From Strigamia acuminata (taxonomy: Eukaryota; Arthropoda; Chilopoda; Geophilomorpha; Linotaeniidae): DNA of 64,000 nt. The notes below the pieces were generated by a model. The model was not told where the DNA came from and searched no databases. It saw nothing but the letters and a program-made list of their open reading frames with translations. This document shows, piece after piece, positions 25,968 through 38,596 of this stretch (within the stretch, counting starts at the first letter, position 1; the number at the start of each line of letters is the position of its first letter). The position numbers and the translations under genes were made by a program. The stretch is taken from positions 2,108,001 to 2,172,000 of the forward strand of contig OX442317.1 in NCBI GenBank assembly GCA_949358305.1, written 5' to 3'.

Positions 25968-28750
25968 TTTACGGCTTGTCCAATATTGCCAATTTAAATT
26001 GAGTGTTTTAAAGAAAAGAGACGATCGGTGTGATTTTTAATTACTTCCGGTCCACGACGGGTTGCAGACGTCCATTCGAGACGAGCAGAAGGGGCCACAG
26101 GTCTCGAGACCTACTTTTCTCCTCCAGTACTAGAACTAGAGAAGAAAAAAATGAAAAGTTTGAGCTGACCAAACTCGAAGGGGGTGGCCGTGTAGGAGCT
26201 GAATAGGATCCATATGTCTGGGTTTATGTAACCTGTTCCTCGGCGAAGGAGGGGTTCTAGTGTAGCCGTCGGCCAGTGCGCATTTTGACCACGTGGAATG
26301 TCGTCAACCTGATGTACAAAGGGCATCTCTCGAGCTGCCCTCTTTTGCAAACAGGTTGCCCTCGTCTGGACGCATCAATAGCTTGCTCTGCATCTTAACT
26401 CCCACCCTCGCCGTCCCCCTCCTTCACCTTCCCCTTCACCTTCTCCAGACTTCACCCATCTTACCCGGTCGGGGTGAGGGTGACGCGGGCCGTCTAACCT
26501 GTGCAACCTTCTTTGCAGTCTGTCTGAGCTGACCAGACCTCTTCTTTTTCTCTTTCTTTTCCCCTTTACCCCTTTGATTCTTTTCCGCCACGCCCTGCAA
26601 ACCGCTTTGCAGAAAGACTAGACCCTCCAGAGTATTTGCGTTTAAAACGAAAATATTGAGTTGAAAAATGGTTTTAAAATTATTTTTTGCCTTCTCTTAA
26701 TGAGGTCGAGTGGTGAGTTTAGCGGAGGGTGTAAAACAGGGGGGTGTTGAGGGCAGGGGTTGGTTTTAACAGCCATTATACAGTGGATGAAGCGTCCTCC
26801 CCCACAGTTCAGTGTTTTCACAAATGTGTGAGCACGGAGAGAGACAGTAACTGGCTGCTCACACATTGATGAAAAATATGGCGTAGCAGCTGAAAGGTCA
26901 TGGGAAAAGTGAACACGAGGGGTCCTTGGAGAGGAAATGCCAAAGCGGAACCGTTACTTCCTTTATTTTAGCGTGGAATGCTTGAGCAGGGAGTTGGAAT
27001 GAGGGAAAAATGAATACGTGTAAAAATGATGGCTCGGATGGATAAGTCTCACCTTGGGGTCTTTTTGGTGCAACTTGTACTTTATGTACTCGTGGCTGGC
27101 TCGAGCCAGAGGTTAGGTAAACTTGTCTAGCGGTACACACGTCGAGTTCGTAACCTTTTTGCCATCCAGCAGCGAAAAGTTGTTCTTTCCTTCTTTTTTT
27201 TCTTTTTAATTTATTAATTTATTTGTTTTTTAAATTTTCCTCGTTTTTCTTAATTATTTTTATTTTATTTTTTATTTTTACTGTTTGTGGAAAAGAGTAC
27301 TGTTTTGATTTATTCATTTTATGCTGATTTATGTATTTAAGTCTTGTAAGTGGAATTTAATAAAAATTCTGTACAGATGTCAATGGAAATGAATTTTTCA
27401 GAGCGTGTCTCTGTTATTAATTGTAGGAATTGATATACTAATGTTATATAACTTGGTTGTTTATATAGAAAATATATACATACAAACAACCCCGATTTAT
27501 TCATTTAATTGGCGGCATTTAGCGTGATGTATTAATTATTATTATTAATTATAACTCGAATGTGGGGCTTGGAATGTTTTATATTAACTTCAAATTATTG
27601 GTTTTGCATTTAGTTCTCTTAAATTACAGTTTTATCACGAAGAAAAACATCTTTTATAGGAAAATAGCTACAGGTGGTCATCCATATCTGATCAAAATTG
27701 GATGAAATTCCCATTATAAAACTATGGATAATAAATTTGATTTTTTTTCTTTCTTCCCGATTTTGTAAACAAACAATTCACCGATCAATTAATCAAGAAA
27801 AATCAAAACGTGCAATTTTGTTCATCCGATGCTGTCATTCTAAATTGTTTGCAAACAGAATTTAGAAAAGGTGTAAATAAATCTCACGGTGCAAAATTAC
27901 TATAATAAAAAATTTGTTCCGTACAGCAATCACTGCAATTATGCGAGGGTTATGGCGGACTGAGATTAAACATTTCACCCCTTGGTTTACTTAGTGGGTA
28001 ATCCAAAATCCAAGATGGTGGATGAGGAGTTGTATTGAGGTGGGGGTGGTGGAAATCTCTTCTTCATTAAGAGAGATGATGAATAGCAAGGATGGTGGAG
28101 TGAGGTTGTGGTGTCTGTGGCTTCAAGATAAGCTTTGCTTTGGCCTCGGAGAACAAACACTTTCACTTGCCCCTACCCTCCTCTCGCAGCAGGGCCACAT
28201 CCCCTCAAATAATTCCAAAGAGAAATAAACATGGCACACAGGAGCACCGCACACACATATATATAACGTATATTTATACTTAGCAGCGATAAAATAAACA
28301 CGGGATTATTTTTTCCCTCCGTTTTCTGCGTTTTTGTATCACAAACTCGTTGAGTTATTGTGCAAATTAAAGCTTAATTTCGTTTATATCGCTTGTATTG
28401 TTTTGATTCCAATATATTACTTTTCACTTAATGCATTCCAAAGTGTAATTAAGTATATTAAATGATGCTTTTTATAATACAATTGGAAAAATGCATTCAT
28501 ATTTGACGAATTCAAAAATAAAAATCACAATTTTAAGTTTTAACATGGGTTTAAACAGGAAATGATGTCATTTTTGGTTTAAAATTGAAGTAAAACATAT
28601 AAAATATTTTAGTTTTTGAATGCAGCTATACTGCAATATGGGTTGTGCATACAATAAATAATACCGGTCATAATAATATCACTTTCAATATCGTTTTAAA
28701 ATCGAATATCGATTTCTCGTATACTTTTTCGTTCTTAAAAATGGCGGCCA

Positions 28751-28775
<25 letters not shown>
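28751..28775 (+). repeat. Poly-T tract (25)
   Basis: A homopolymer directly after ATGGCGGCCA. Confidence 0.85.
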
Positions 28776-28782
<7 letters not shown>

Positions 28783-31700
28783 CAGTTTTTAGGTATGGTG
28801 GGTGTAAAATGTCAGTTACAGGGTTGTGGGTTGGATGTTTTACTCCTGTACATTTGTCGGTTTTGCTCGAATGAATTGCAATTTTTTTTTCTTCTTCCCC
28901 CCTTCTTAATTCTGGAGCTCTTTTGCTTTTGGCATTGATAGAAGTATTTTAAATTGTGTGTGTGCATAAGTCATAAATTTAAAAAAAAATAAATTTATTG
29001 ATAGTGTGCAGGCACATGACGCCTGGATTGGGTTTAGTGCAACCGATTGAAGCAGAAAAAATTTTAATCAATTTCCACTTTCTCTCCCCACCCCCCTACC
29101 CCTACACCCCCTAACTTTTTTTTTAAAAGTGAAACCAATACACTTTTTTTGTGTGTGAAATTTTCAAGAATATCGAATTTCAGTTGGTGGGGTTGGGGAG
29201 GGGGTCACACTTTTTTTCCTGATTTGTTTGCACACATTAAAATAATATTATTGTTCCGTCACATAAAAACAAAGGGTTAAAGTGGGATTTAAATTTCAAA
29301 TAGTGGTCACTTGAAGGTTGGCATTTAAGGCTTTGTAACACTTTAACCGGAAACGATGGTTTTTGTGTCGAAATAAATTTGCAACTCAGGCGTTTACTGC
29401 CAGCAAAGGTCCAGGAAATGAAGTGTGTATGAAATATAATTATACATTCATGAATGATTTGAACTCAATTGAAAATTGCATTGATTTTCAAATAATTTAA
29501 AAAAATAAAATAAAATTTTTTTTTTTCTTGAAGTGGGGGTTTTGTAACTCAATCTTAACAGATGGTTTTGATCATGGGTTAAAATCAACACGTTTTATGG
29601 GGTATGGGATGTTATGTTGCAAGTGATAAGTTTTCTTGAAACTGATAAAATTTAATTGAATCAGACCAAACATTTAATAAAAAAATAAATCAAACAAACC
29701 TTGGGTGTTTTATTTAGCAATTCGATGCGTGCTATTGTTCCGGGGTTGCGGGTCGCGGGGGTTTTGGGTATCAGACACGTGAACCAGGCAAAGATTTAGT
29801 TTACAGATTTCATTACATGCTTTTTCTCCCCCGATTTCGATGGAGCCTCTAAAATGCGAGCAAATCTCCTATTGGGCCTCTTGTTTGTTTATAAGAGCTG
29901 TTTGTTTTGCGCATTTTATTGTGGGTTTCGTATGAAAGAGGGTGTCAAATCGTAAATGTCTTTTAAGTGATGCTAAACAGGCTTAAGATTAAGGTCACAA
30001 CTCTTTTGACCCTCGTTTTTTTTATGCATGGGTATTTTCTGTCGACACTTTAACATTTTTTTTCGGGCGATGAATTTATTTTTTTTAATTTTAATTTTAA
30101 TTTTTTTTATTTCTTATTTATAAGCGTCGTAAAAAGTGGTGAATTTAATTTTGATTAAATAATTGGGACGTTTCGACCAATTGTGAGCGAGTTTTAACAC
30201 TTAACAATTTAAAGAAAATAAAAATTAATAAATGCGTTTGAGCTTGTAAATGTTTAAATAAAAAAAAGGGTTAGTTGTAATTAATGTGCAATGCAGTTGA
30301 GTTTTTACAAGTGACGCATGTTGTAATGAATGGAAGGTCAATGGCACTCTTTGAAAAAAAATATTTTTTTTTTTAATTTTTAAAAAATCGTAACTCTTTG
30401 GTTCTTCTCCGCCCATCTATAGATTTATGTACTGACCTTAAATGTGAAAGGTACAATTAAAAAAAGAAGTTTAGTCAAATATTTATGCTGCTGTTGATTG
30501 ACGGCTTTCACTTGAATATAAGTTCATCAAAAAAAAAAATTTTTTTTTTTTAAATTTTCTTTGTGGACCCCCAAATTTAACAGTTAGTTGTTAGAGCACT
30601 CAATATAAAAAGTTAAGCAGTTATCGTTAAACCCTGCCAGGTGCTTTGGGCTCCACCGCATGCAAAGTTTAGCGAAACATCAAACTTTAATGTTTTTGAT
30701 GGATTAAGTCGAGCAATTTCTTGCCGCAGTCAAGTGACCATTTGGCGTATACGTTCTTGCTTGCGAAGAGGATTTTTGCCTCTAATCTCTCTCTCTCATT
30801 AACCTCGAAGACTTAGCGCCGAAACGAAACGTCCACTGATGCAACTTTTCCCATGTTATCTCCGGCGCGCTTCTCATTTTGTATCTTGCGGACTGTAACA
30901 CGGCTGAATGCTTTGCTTAAGCCTTTGGAAAATGGAGTTTTGTTTATTGCGCGACAGTGCTAATCTCTCTGTTAATCTTTTCGTAATTACTCAAGCAGTA
31001 AACTAATTAAGAAAATGAAGCCTTTCAAATTGTTGTTGTCTGGATAAATAGGAAGGAAGACCGTGCAGATGTTTGCAGATAAAAACGCTGAAACGAAGAC
31101 AACAAAAAAAAAATTCTTTTCTTTGCATTATTGCATCATTGGACGTTGGAAAAGCGAATTAAGTTTCTACTTTATTCGACACCGCCTCAAATATTACGTG
31201 CTCAAATCAACTCAAAACGGCCTAAACGTGCAGGCGAGGTTACATCAACAAACCTTGCAGAGCGTACTACAAAGAGGGGGGTCCACTAAAGGCCCAAAAA
31301 CGTGTAAATGGATCCTGGGAGAAGGTGCCTTTAAGGTGTTATATCACTTCTCCCATCATCTTTTTAGCTCGCAAAAGATGAAATTATAAACGGTCGGGCG
31401 TCTGCCCGATAACCCCTGGCTCGTGGACCTCTGGTCACGGGTGTCTGAAGAGGGAGAGTCGTCTCGAGAGCCATTGTCCACTGTCTGGTGTTGCTAAAGT
31501 CTTTTTTTGGTTATGTCATTCCGTCTAGATCTACCCCAATGACCCCGGACGGGCGTATGAATAAGAAAAAAATGCATGTTGACTATCACCTGTAGTCCGG
31601 GACAGGTTTGGCGAAGATGAGATTCGAGTAGGGAGTGTCAGGTGATGGTTGTCTTTTAAGGTGTGCAGCTGAAGGAACCTTAAACTGCTTTTTTTTTGTC

Positions 31701-32920
31701 TTTTTCAAGGCTGGAATTGGTCAAATTGTGCGGTGATTGATTGAGGATAGTTGGGAATTATCAATGGGTCTGGGTTTTGGTTCCTTTTGCACCTATAGGG
31801 TGCAACTGGACACTTTGAGACGCCATTTTGAACCAGAGTCCATATTGTTTTTTATTTTTTTTATTTTTTTTATTTATTTATTTTTTGGTGTTGTCAGAAT
31901 AAAGTCTGTCATGTCATTCAACGATGAAAGATGGAAATTGGACGTGGTTTTAAAACGAGTCATTAGCTCATCAGACATTAACCTCGGTGTAACGAAATTG
32001 CATTGAAGCCAATGCGGAATCGAGTGCGCTTTAATGAGGTTGCGGGCCAAATTGGTGGCGATGCCATTGCACCAGCTGGAAAAAGATTTTTTTTCTCCTT
32101 GCCGACTTCGTTTCGAACGCTTTGTTGGTTAATTAAAAGGTTAAAAAGGCGCTTCGGCGGGATTTTTTGACGTGGTCAATTGAAGCAAGTGTAAAAGTTT
32201 GTCATCGGGTGTTAAATTGGTCGCGTGACTCACTCGCGAGTCAAAAGGTTCGTGTCAAACTACACCTACACCTAATCATCAATTTGATATTTAAATTAAG
32301 ACTCCACAACTTTAAATTAAAAAAAATAAAAAAATAAAAAATTTGTGTGTTTGGGTCGCAAAAACTGGACATTGAGACGCTTTCAATTAAAAATGAACCT
32401 CGTCATTGTTTACTCGCGATAAGAGGACCTACCTGCAGGTATTGGTGCCACTCAATTAATTCTAGCGCGTTCAAATACCTGGCAAGGAGTGGCAAAAAGT
32501 CATGAGGTGAGAATTTAAACTTCCCTTTGTAAGACTCGAAGGATTGTCGAAGCTTGACTTCATTATAGCGAAATTGAGTGACAAATGGTCGCGATGTTGC
32601 TTGTATGGAGAGTTGGCCGTGGTAATGAAAGGGTTAAATGGTTTTTCGTAGAGGAACTATAAAGGTACTTTTTTTTTTCTTTGAATCTATTTCTTTAGAT
32701 TTTATTCTAAGAAAGATGGAAATAAAAAAAAATGCAACAAAGTCCTGCTGAGTCTTTTAAAAGCTCGAGTTTCGTGGATTTTTTTTTTTCGTTGAACTTT
32801 GAAAATAAAAAATATTTAAAAAAATATTTAAAAAAAAAAAATATTTCTATTCTCCGTGGATCTCAGGAGACACGTGCGTGACGACTCGTCACGAATTCCC
32901 GAATTAATTAAGATACCGGA

Positions 32921-32930
32921 GTCACGTGAC
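32921..32930. promoter_or_regulatory. Palindromic bHLH-Zip (CLEAR-type) E-box
   Basis: GTCACGTGAC is a 10-bp palindrome identical to the MITF/TFEB-type element. It lies 28 bp after a 17-bp palindrome (32877-32893) and 50 bp after another CACGTG. Confidence 0.3.
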
Positions 32931-35324
32931 CGGGACGATACAGGTGTGAGGTGTCAGCGCAAGATCTGAAATTCCAATCAAATCGGGCTGTTTAACCGCG
33001 TTGGCGTCTTGTACACGCCCAGGTGACTACTCGCTTAGGAACTGCTTGATTATCAATGTTAAATCACGGCTTTTTGGGCGGGTAGGGGGCCGATGGAGGA
33101 CAAGGGGGAGGTCGGGAGACGCTTATCGCGTTGAAATGCAACGTGTCGTATGTGGAAATGCGCGTGTTGGAGGTTGTTTGGCTTTTTTTTCCCTTCTTTT
33201 TTTCGGATGAGAGGATGGGCTATGAATGGGTGGGGTGAATTTGGTGAGTTTTGTGGCATATCGATCGGAACGTGGATTTCGTGAGAGGGTGCTGTCTGAA
33301 AGAACATCTTGCAGCCCACCAATCCCGTTCACACAGCCTGAGATTGACGTCGAAAAAAGTGTTTCTTCATTTTTTTTTTTTTTGTTCGACGGGGGGACAA
33401 AGATTGGTCCTTAACCTTGTCAAAAGATGTGGGAATTAGTCGGTTTTGAGTGCTGATTTTTGCACTTTTTCCACGCAAATATTTTAATTTTTAAATTTAA
33501 ATTTAAAAAAAAAACAAACATAAATGTATTTTTTAAAATTGAACTTCAGGTCAGCCATTTTGGCATTAAATTAATTGTAATTAACCCGAAGACTGTTAGG
33601 AGGAAATCATTTCAATTAAAGACTACACAAATTCGACACCACGCTGTGACTTTAATAAATTTCGAGGTGCCCCGCATCACCTAAATTCCACATAAACATT
33701 GCAGAAATTAGCCAGTAAAACCTCACACACACACAAGTATATATTTATTTTTTTTGTCTCGTTTGCTTTGTGCTTTTAAGACTTTTATGAGTGAAAGATG
33801 AGAGAAAATCTTAAATCGTGTTGATAAGGAGTGGCTGTCATCAGGTGAGTCTCTGCTCAGCGGGGCACTCGGCTCGGTGTACGCCGAGAGTTGAGTTATT
33901 GTAAGTGGAAAATCTCGTCGTAAATTGGGGCCGAGGAGAGAGAAAAACGCAGCACACTACTCAAAAATCTCTTTTTGGCCATCCGCGCGTGATTTGCATA
34001 CAAGTGTGGGTTAAATGATGATGAACGCAGCCTCGTTTAACCTCGGCACTGTTTACATGGCGCCGTGCGCTTCGGCCTCAGCGCTTAAATACCGACTCGC
34101 ACACACCTAACCCTTCTCTAGCTTTCAATAGCAATGCCAATTTGTTTTTGTTTCCGGCCGAAATCAGGGCCAGCGTCCGAACGGTCATTGTGATTAAGAG
34201 ATTCGAGTGTTGGGAGGGGAAGTCGGAATGACTAAAATTTCCTGGTGGTGTGCGCGTTGCGTGATTTGAGACAAAAGAGGAGGATTCCCGCTTGAACAGT
34301 GCACAGGTAGACGCACCCGAGGATTCCATTCAATGTGCGCAACACGGCACCGATTTAATTAAAAATCATAAATCATTTATTGTGCGTGGAATTGCAGAAA
34401 TTGCACAAAAAATAATATTATTGGGATCAACGAGTTGTTTGTGTGTGTGTATGGACGCACAGGTGTGTGCAGAAAAAAGATGGCGACGGGAATAAAAATT
34501 TGTTTAATGGCAGTCGGATGTTGTCGGACAAATCCGGACATCCCGTCGAGTCTGGGAAAAAAAGTTGCGAAAAATAAAACATAAACACGACGATTTGCAA
34601 GGTGGATCTGGTGCCGTTGTTTGCGCGGATATGGTCGATGCTCAGCGTGCATGTCCGACGTGTTTTGTTGTATTTTTGATTGACAATTTGGATTTTTATT
34701 TAAATTTTCTTTTTTTTGATTAATTGCATCGCATTAACCCTCTATTTTCGTGTACTCTTGGTCTTGAATTTCAGGTCGTTTGTCCACAAAAGCACGCGAG
34801 GTAATTCAAGGTTGAGTGTTTCTTAACTATTTTAATTACGTCGCAAAATAATCTACAGGTTGCCCTTTTATTACTTTTCTCCCACGCCTATTCCTGCTAC
34901 CGTGTGTGCCTTCTTCCTTCTACACACTATCACAATCTTTTTTTTACCCTCCGCGTCTCTCCTCTGCCTTCCTTTCCCTCTCTCCCTGCGCCCGAACTCG
35001 TGGAACCCGCGAGTTTGAGCGCAAAGGGTTTCTTTTGTACTTCCTCGAACAAGTTGAATAGAACTTTTGAAGGGGCCCTGTAGAGGACCTTAATAGCATT
35101 TTCCTTAAGAATGTTTCGGTTATTTTCAAGATTTTGAGATTTTTTTTTTTATTTTTAAATTTAAAGAATTAAAATTAAAAAAATAATAATTTTAAATTAA
35201 ATTTTTTAAATTTCAAATTTGAGCAATTTAATTAATGACATAAATAAAGTTGTAAAGTTTGGATGTAATGTGGTGGCATAAATCAAATAAGGATGTGAGC
35301 ACGGTGCATTGAAGTTGATACACA

Positions 35325-35338
35325 GTTGCCATGGTGAT
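35325..35338. promoter_or_regulatory. RFX-like X-box
   Basis: GTTGCCATGGTGAT has a perfect left half-site and a weaker right half. It begins the 35-40.5 kb cluster upstream of svp. Confidence 0.3.
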
Positions 35339-35868
35339 GGTCGAGTAGTTCGAAGTCGAGTATGTTATACGACATTGGTCATAGGGACACCGTGGGCAGG
35401 AGAACAACCGGTCCTTAACCGACAAAATGTGGACTTTTAGGTGATCCTTCTTCCTCCTTGTTTATTTGCGTTGAGGGTGCAGCCTTTTTTTTCTTTCTTT
35501 CATTTTTTTTTCCATTCGCGTGTGTGTGTTTCACTCGTGTTTGTGGGTCAGGTGATGACAACTTTGGACGACCCGTCGTTCCTTTGTACGTGTGGCGAAA
35601 GGGGTAAAGGCACCGCACGACGGTAGCCCGCAGCTCAGTTCGTGTGCCGAGGTCAGACACTGGCTAATTAAGTGGTTTACGAGGAGAATCGAAATTAAAG
35701 TCGAGGCAAAAGAGTTTTTTCTTCTCTCCCCCACCCCCCCAAAAAATGAATAAATTTTTGGAGAAGTTAACGTGAAGAACTGAAGCGCACTTAGTGATCT
35801 TCGCAATAATGCATTCAAAATGTTCACCCTGGAATGATTGAACGAGGCTGTTGTACACATAGGAATTG

Positions 35869-35881
35869 GTTACCTAGAAAC
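35869..35881. promoter_or_regulatory. RFX-type X-box, 1-bp spacer
   Basis: GTTACCTAGAAAC fits the X-box with a one-base spacer. It lies 0.5 kb from the previous site. Confidence 0.35.
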
Positions 35882-37038
35882 GGAAGGCGGCATCTAATTG
35901 GCGCGTGCAGCAGCCAGATTGTGTAGTGGACCCCTCGCGGGGACCTTATTACCCGGAGCAAGGGGACCCGAGTCTTTGTCTTTTGGTCGTCATCTGTCCT
36001 ATTATAAATATTGCGTTTATTATTGGTCGACGGTCCCCTATGCGGCATTCCATATTTGTCGTTAGGTGGCCTTCTTTTGTCCGCGTTTTTGTTCCTTTAC
36101 CCTCCGAACGGTCTGAGGTAATACGGTGGGCTGGTCAAGTCGAAAAGTCGATCGAGGAAGTTTGCAAGTGCCATTGAAATGAGTGAATGCAATTGCAATT
36201 GCGATTATTAGTGTTGTTTTTTTGTGTGTAAATAAAAGATGTATTGTGTTGGATGATTATTTAGATAAAGGTTTACGAGGATGCGCACCTTAGGGGGCGT
36301 CGAGGAAGATCGTTAACCCTTTCTTTTTTGGTGAGAAACTAGGTCCAGTTCGAGTCTGTTCAAGTGGCTTGTAATTGATTTTCATTTTGGGTGTGTGTTG
36401 CGATGAAATAATATTCAAATAGTGGAATAACACGTTTCAAGTTATTCGTGTCAACTGCATGCGGTTCATTTGGAAACCATTGCTAATTAAGTGCCTTTGT
36501 GAGGCCAATGCTTCACCCGAGGAAGCTCCACTGACTTTTTTTTTCAAATGTTTTTTATTATGATTTTTCCCTTCCTGATTCTCTCCACATGCTTCGCAAA
36601 TATATTTTACAATATGTTGTACATGTAATTTCAATGTATTTCGGTGAATTTTGCGATTTCTATTCACAATTTTATTTTGTAGATTTTTACCTGTAAATCA
36701 GGCTTAGGGATCGCCACGGTTAGCTCTAATTAAAGTTGACACGTGACTTGAACTTGTGCTTTTTCATGTGGGTGCAGCTGTATTTGTCCAAAATAAATTC
36801 CTCTTAGTGGCACCCGCGTCTATTTGAATGGGATCCAGGGAGGTCCGCGAGTCGTTTGGTTGCTAAGCCATCTTTTGTTTGGCCTTCTCTCTTTTTTTGT
36901 TGTATATTTCCTAAACTTATTTATTTTTTTCCCTTCGTTTGAACCCAACAGTTGTCCATCGATAGAACATAGTTGTTTCTTTTCATCTCGGCTGGGGTTG
37001 CCGTGATACGCATTCCTCGTGCTACAAGAAAAGGTGGT

Positions 37039-37051
37039 GTAACTTAGCAAC
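37039..37051. promoter_or_regulatory. RFX-like X-box, 1-bp spacer
   Basis: GTAACTTAGCAAC has a perfect right half-site AGCAAC and a left half with one deviation. Confidence 0.3.
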
Positions 37052-38167
37052 CCCGTCCTTTGAAAACAGATTCAAAAATTGAAAAACGTGCGCAAAACGA
37101 TGGCACGTGCGATTGGAAAACACGAGAAAAAGTTATTTTTAAATTAGCCAAAACGAAAAAAAAAAATAAATAAATATTGTTTTGGTGAATAAAACGGAAG
37201 TGATTCGTGTTTTGCTCAGTCGACGACCCCAGAGAACCTTCAAGAGGGGTTAGAATAGAAAGAGCACGTGTTACAAACCCCTTTTCTGCTCGCGGAGTCG
37301 GGGCGTGATGTATAAAAGAAAGTGCAGGGGGTGCGGGGGCTGTTGTTTTGACCAAAAATCTGTGTTTCGACCCCCAGATGTGGTCCGTGTTTGTCACATT
37401 GGCCCAAGATTAGCGTGGCATTGATAACTCGTTACAAATCAACACGAGCGTCTGTCCACTCGAACTGACGACCATTATTAAATTCGGCTGTGCGGGCACA
37501 TTTTTAAAGGAAAACACAATAACCTTTCCACCATCTGCCATCCCACATAACGCCTCATATTTACCCAGATCGCACCGCGGGTGACTTTTCCGTGATGAGT
37601 TTTGATCGATCACTTCACTTCCCCGCACAACTCCAAGTCCAATCATCAAACTCGCGTTTCTCCCGCTGTGGTCCACTCTTTTAATTCTCCCAACCCAACA
37701 AAAACATTTCTTTGCTTTTTCTTTCCATTTTTTCTTACCAAAGTGCGGATTTTTGAATTTGCACCTCGCATTGCGCATGCGTCGATGCCCCCTCTCGTAT
37801 CACCTCCTTTGTGGTCGTTGTCACGATCGGCGCGTGCGGTTTCCCGCGTCTGTCGTGTCGATTTGCGGTCCACCGACAACACCCCCGCGTGCTTACGCGT
37901 ACAACGCTCCATGGCAACGCAACCCTCTTCCCCCTCCACTTCTTCGGTGTCCCCTGTGTGAAATCCCGCAAATCTGAACTACGTTGGGTTTCCAGTTCAT
38001 TGGAAATTTATAATCAGCAGCAAACATGCATGCACGCGCATGAGACTCAGACGCCGGTTACTCGCCATAACGACGCAGTGCGGGAAGCGGAGTACGTAGA
38101 AACGAGTGTCGCTCGTCCCTCTGTTTCGCCAGAAGAATGAATAAAAGGTGGTGGCAGTGGGACGCGC

Positions 38168-38205
38168 ACGGGGACGGGGACGGGGACGGGGACGCGGACG
38201 GGGGC
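38168..38205 (+). repeat. (ACGGGG)n short tandem repeat
   Basis: Five to six GGGGAC-type hexamers. The repeated G runs could form a G-quadruplex on the + strand. It lies 3 kb upstream of the svp start codon. Confidence 0.8.
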
Positions 38206-38582
38206 GATGGTGCGAGGGAGGTGGGTTGATGAAAAGCGGGCAAAAAGCATCGACCAACATTGTGAAGCAGCCAAGCGCGAGGATTGGCTTCCTTGCAAAG
38301 CGCATCCAGGCCAACATGATTCGGTTATAGAGATATGACCTGAGCGTGGATTCTCTGATGACGCGCCCGATGAGTCCCTGGACGCAGGTAAAACTGTTGT
38401 GCACAGGTGATGAGACGCCGATTCAGCCCCCTGCCCGTGTTTAGGGTTGCAACTTAATAGTTTAATAGGGTCTCTCTCATTTGTGGGATATACTGAATCC
38501 TCGCAGGAGGTCTTCTTTCCCCTCCTTTTCCTCTTTTCATGCACGATGGACAATGATGAGTACCCCGGAAGGCGTGCTCGTC

Positions 38583-38596
38583 GTTGTCATGGCAGC
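38583..38596. promoter_or_regulatory. RFX-like X-box
   Basis: GTTGTCATGGCAGC is an inverted repeat around AT with one deviation per half. It lies 2.6 kb upstream of the svp start codon. Confidence 0.3.
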
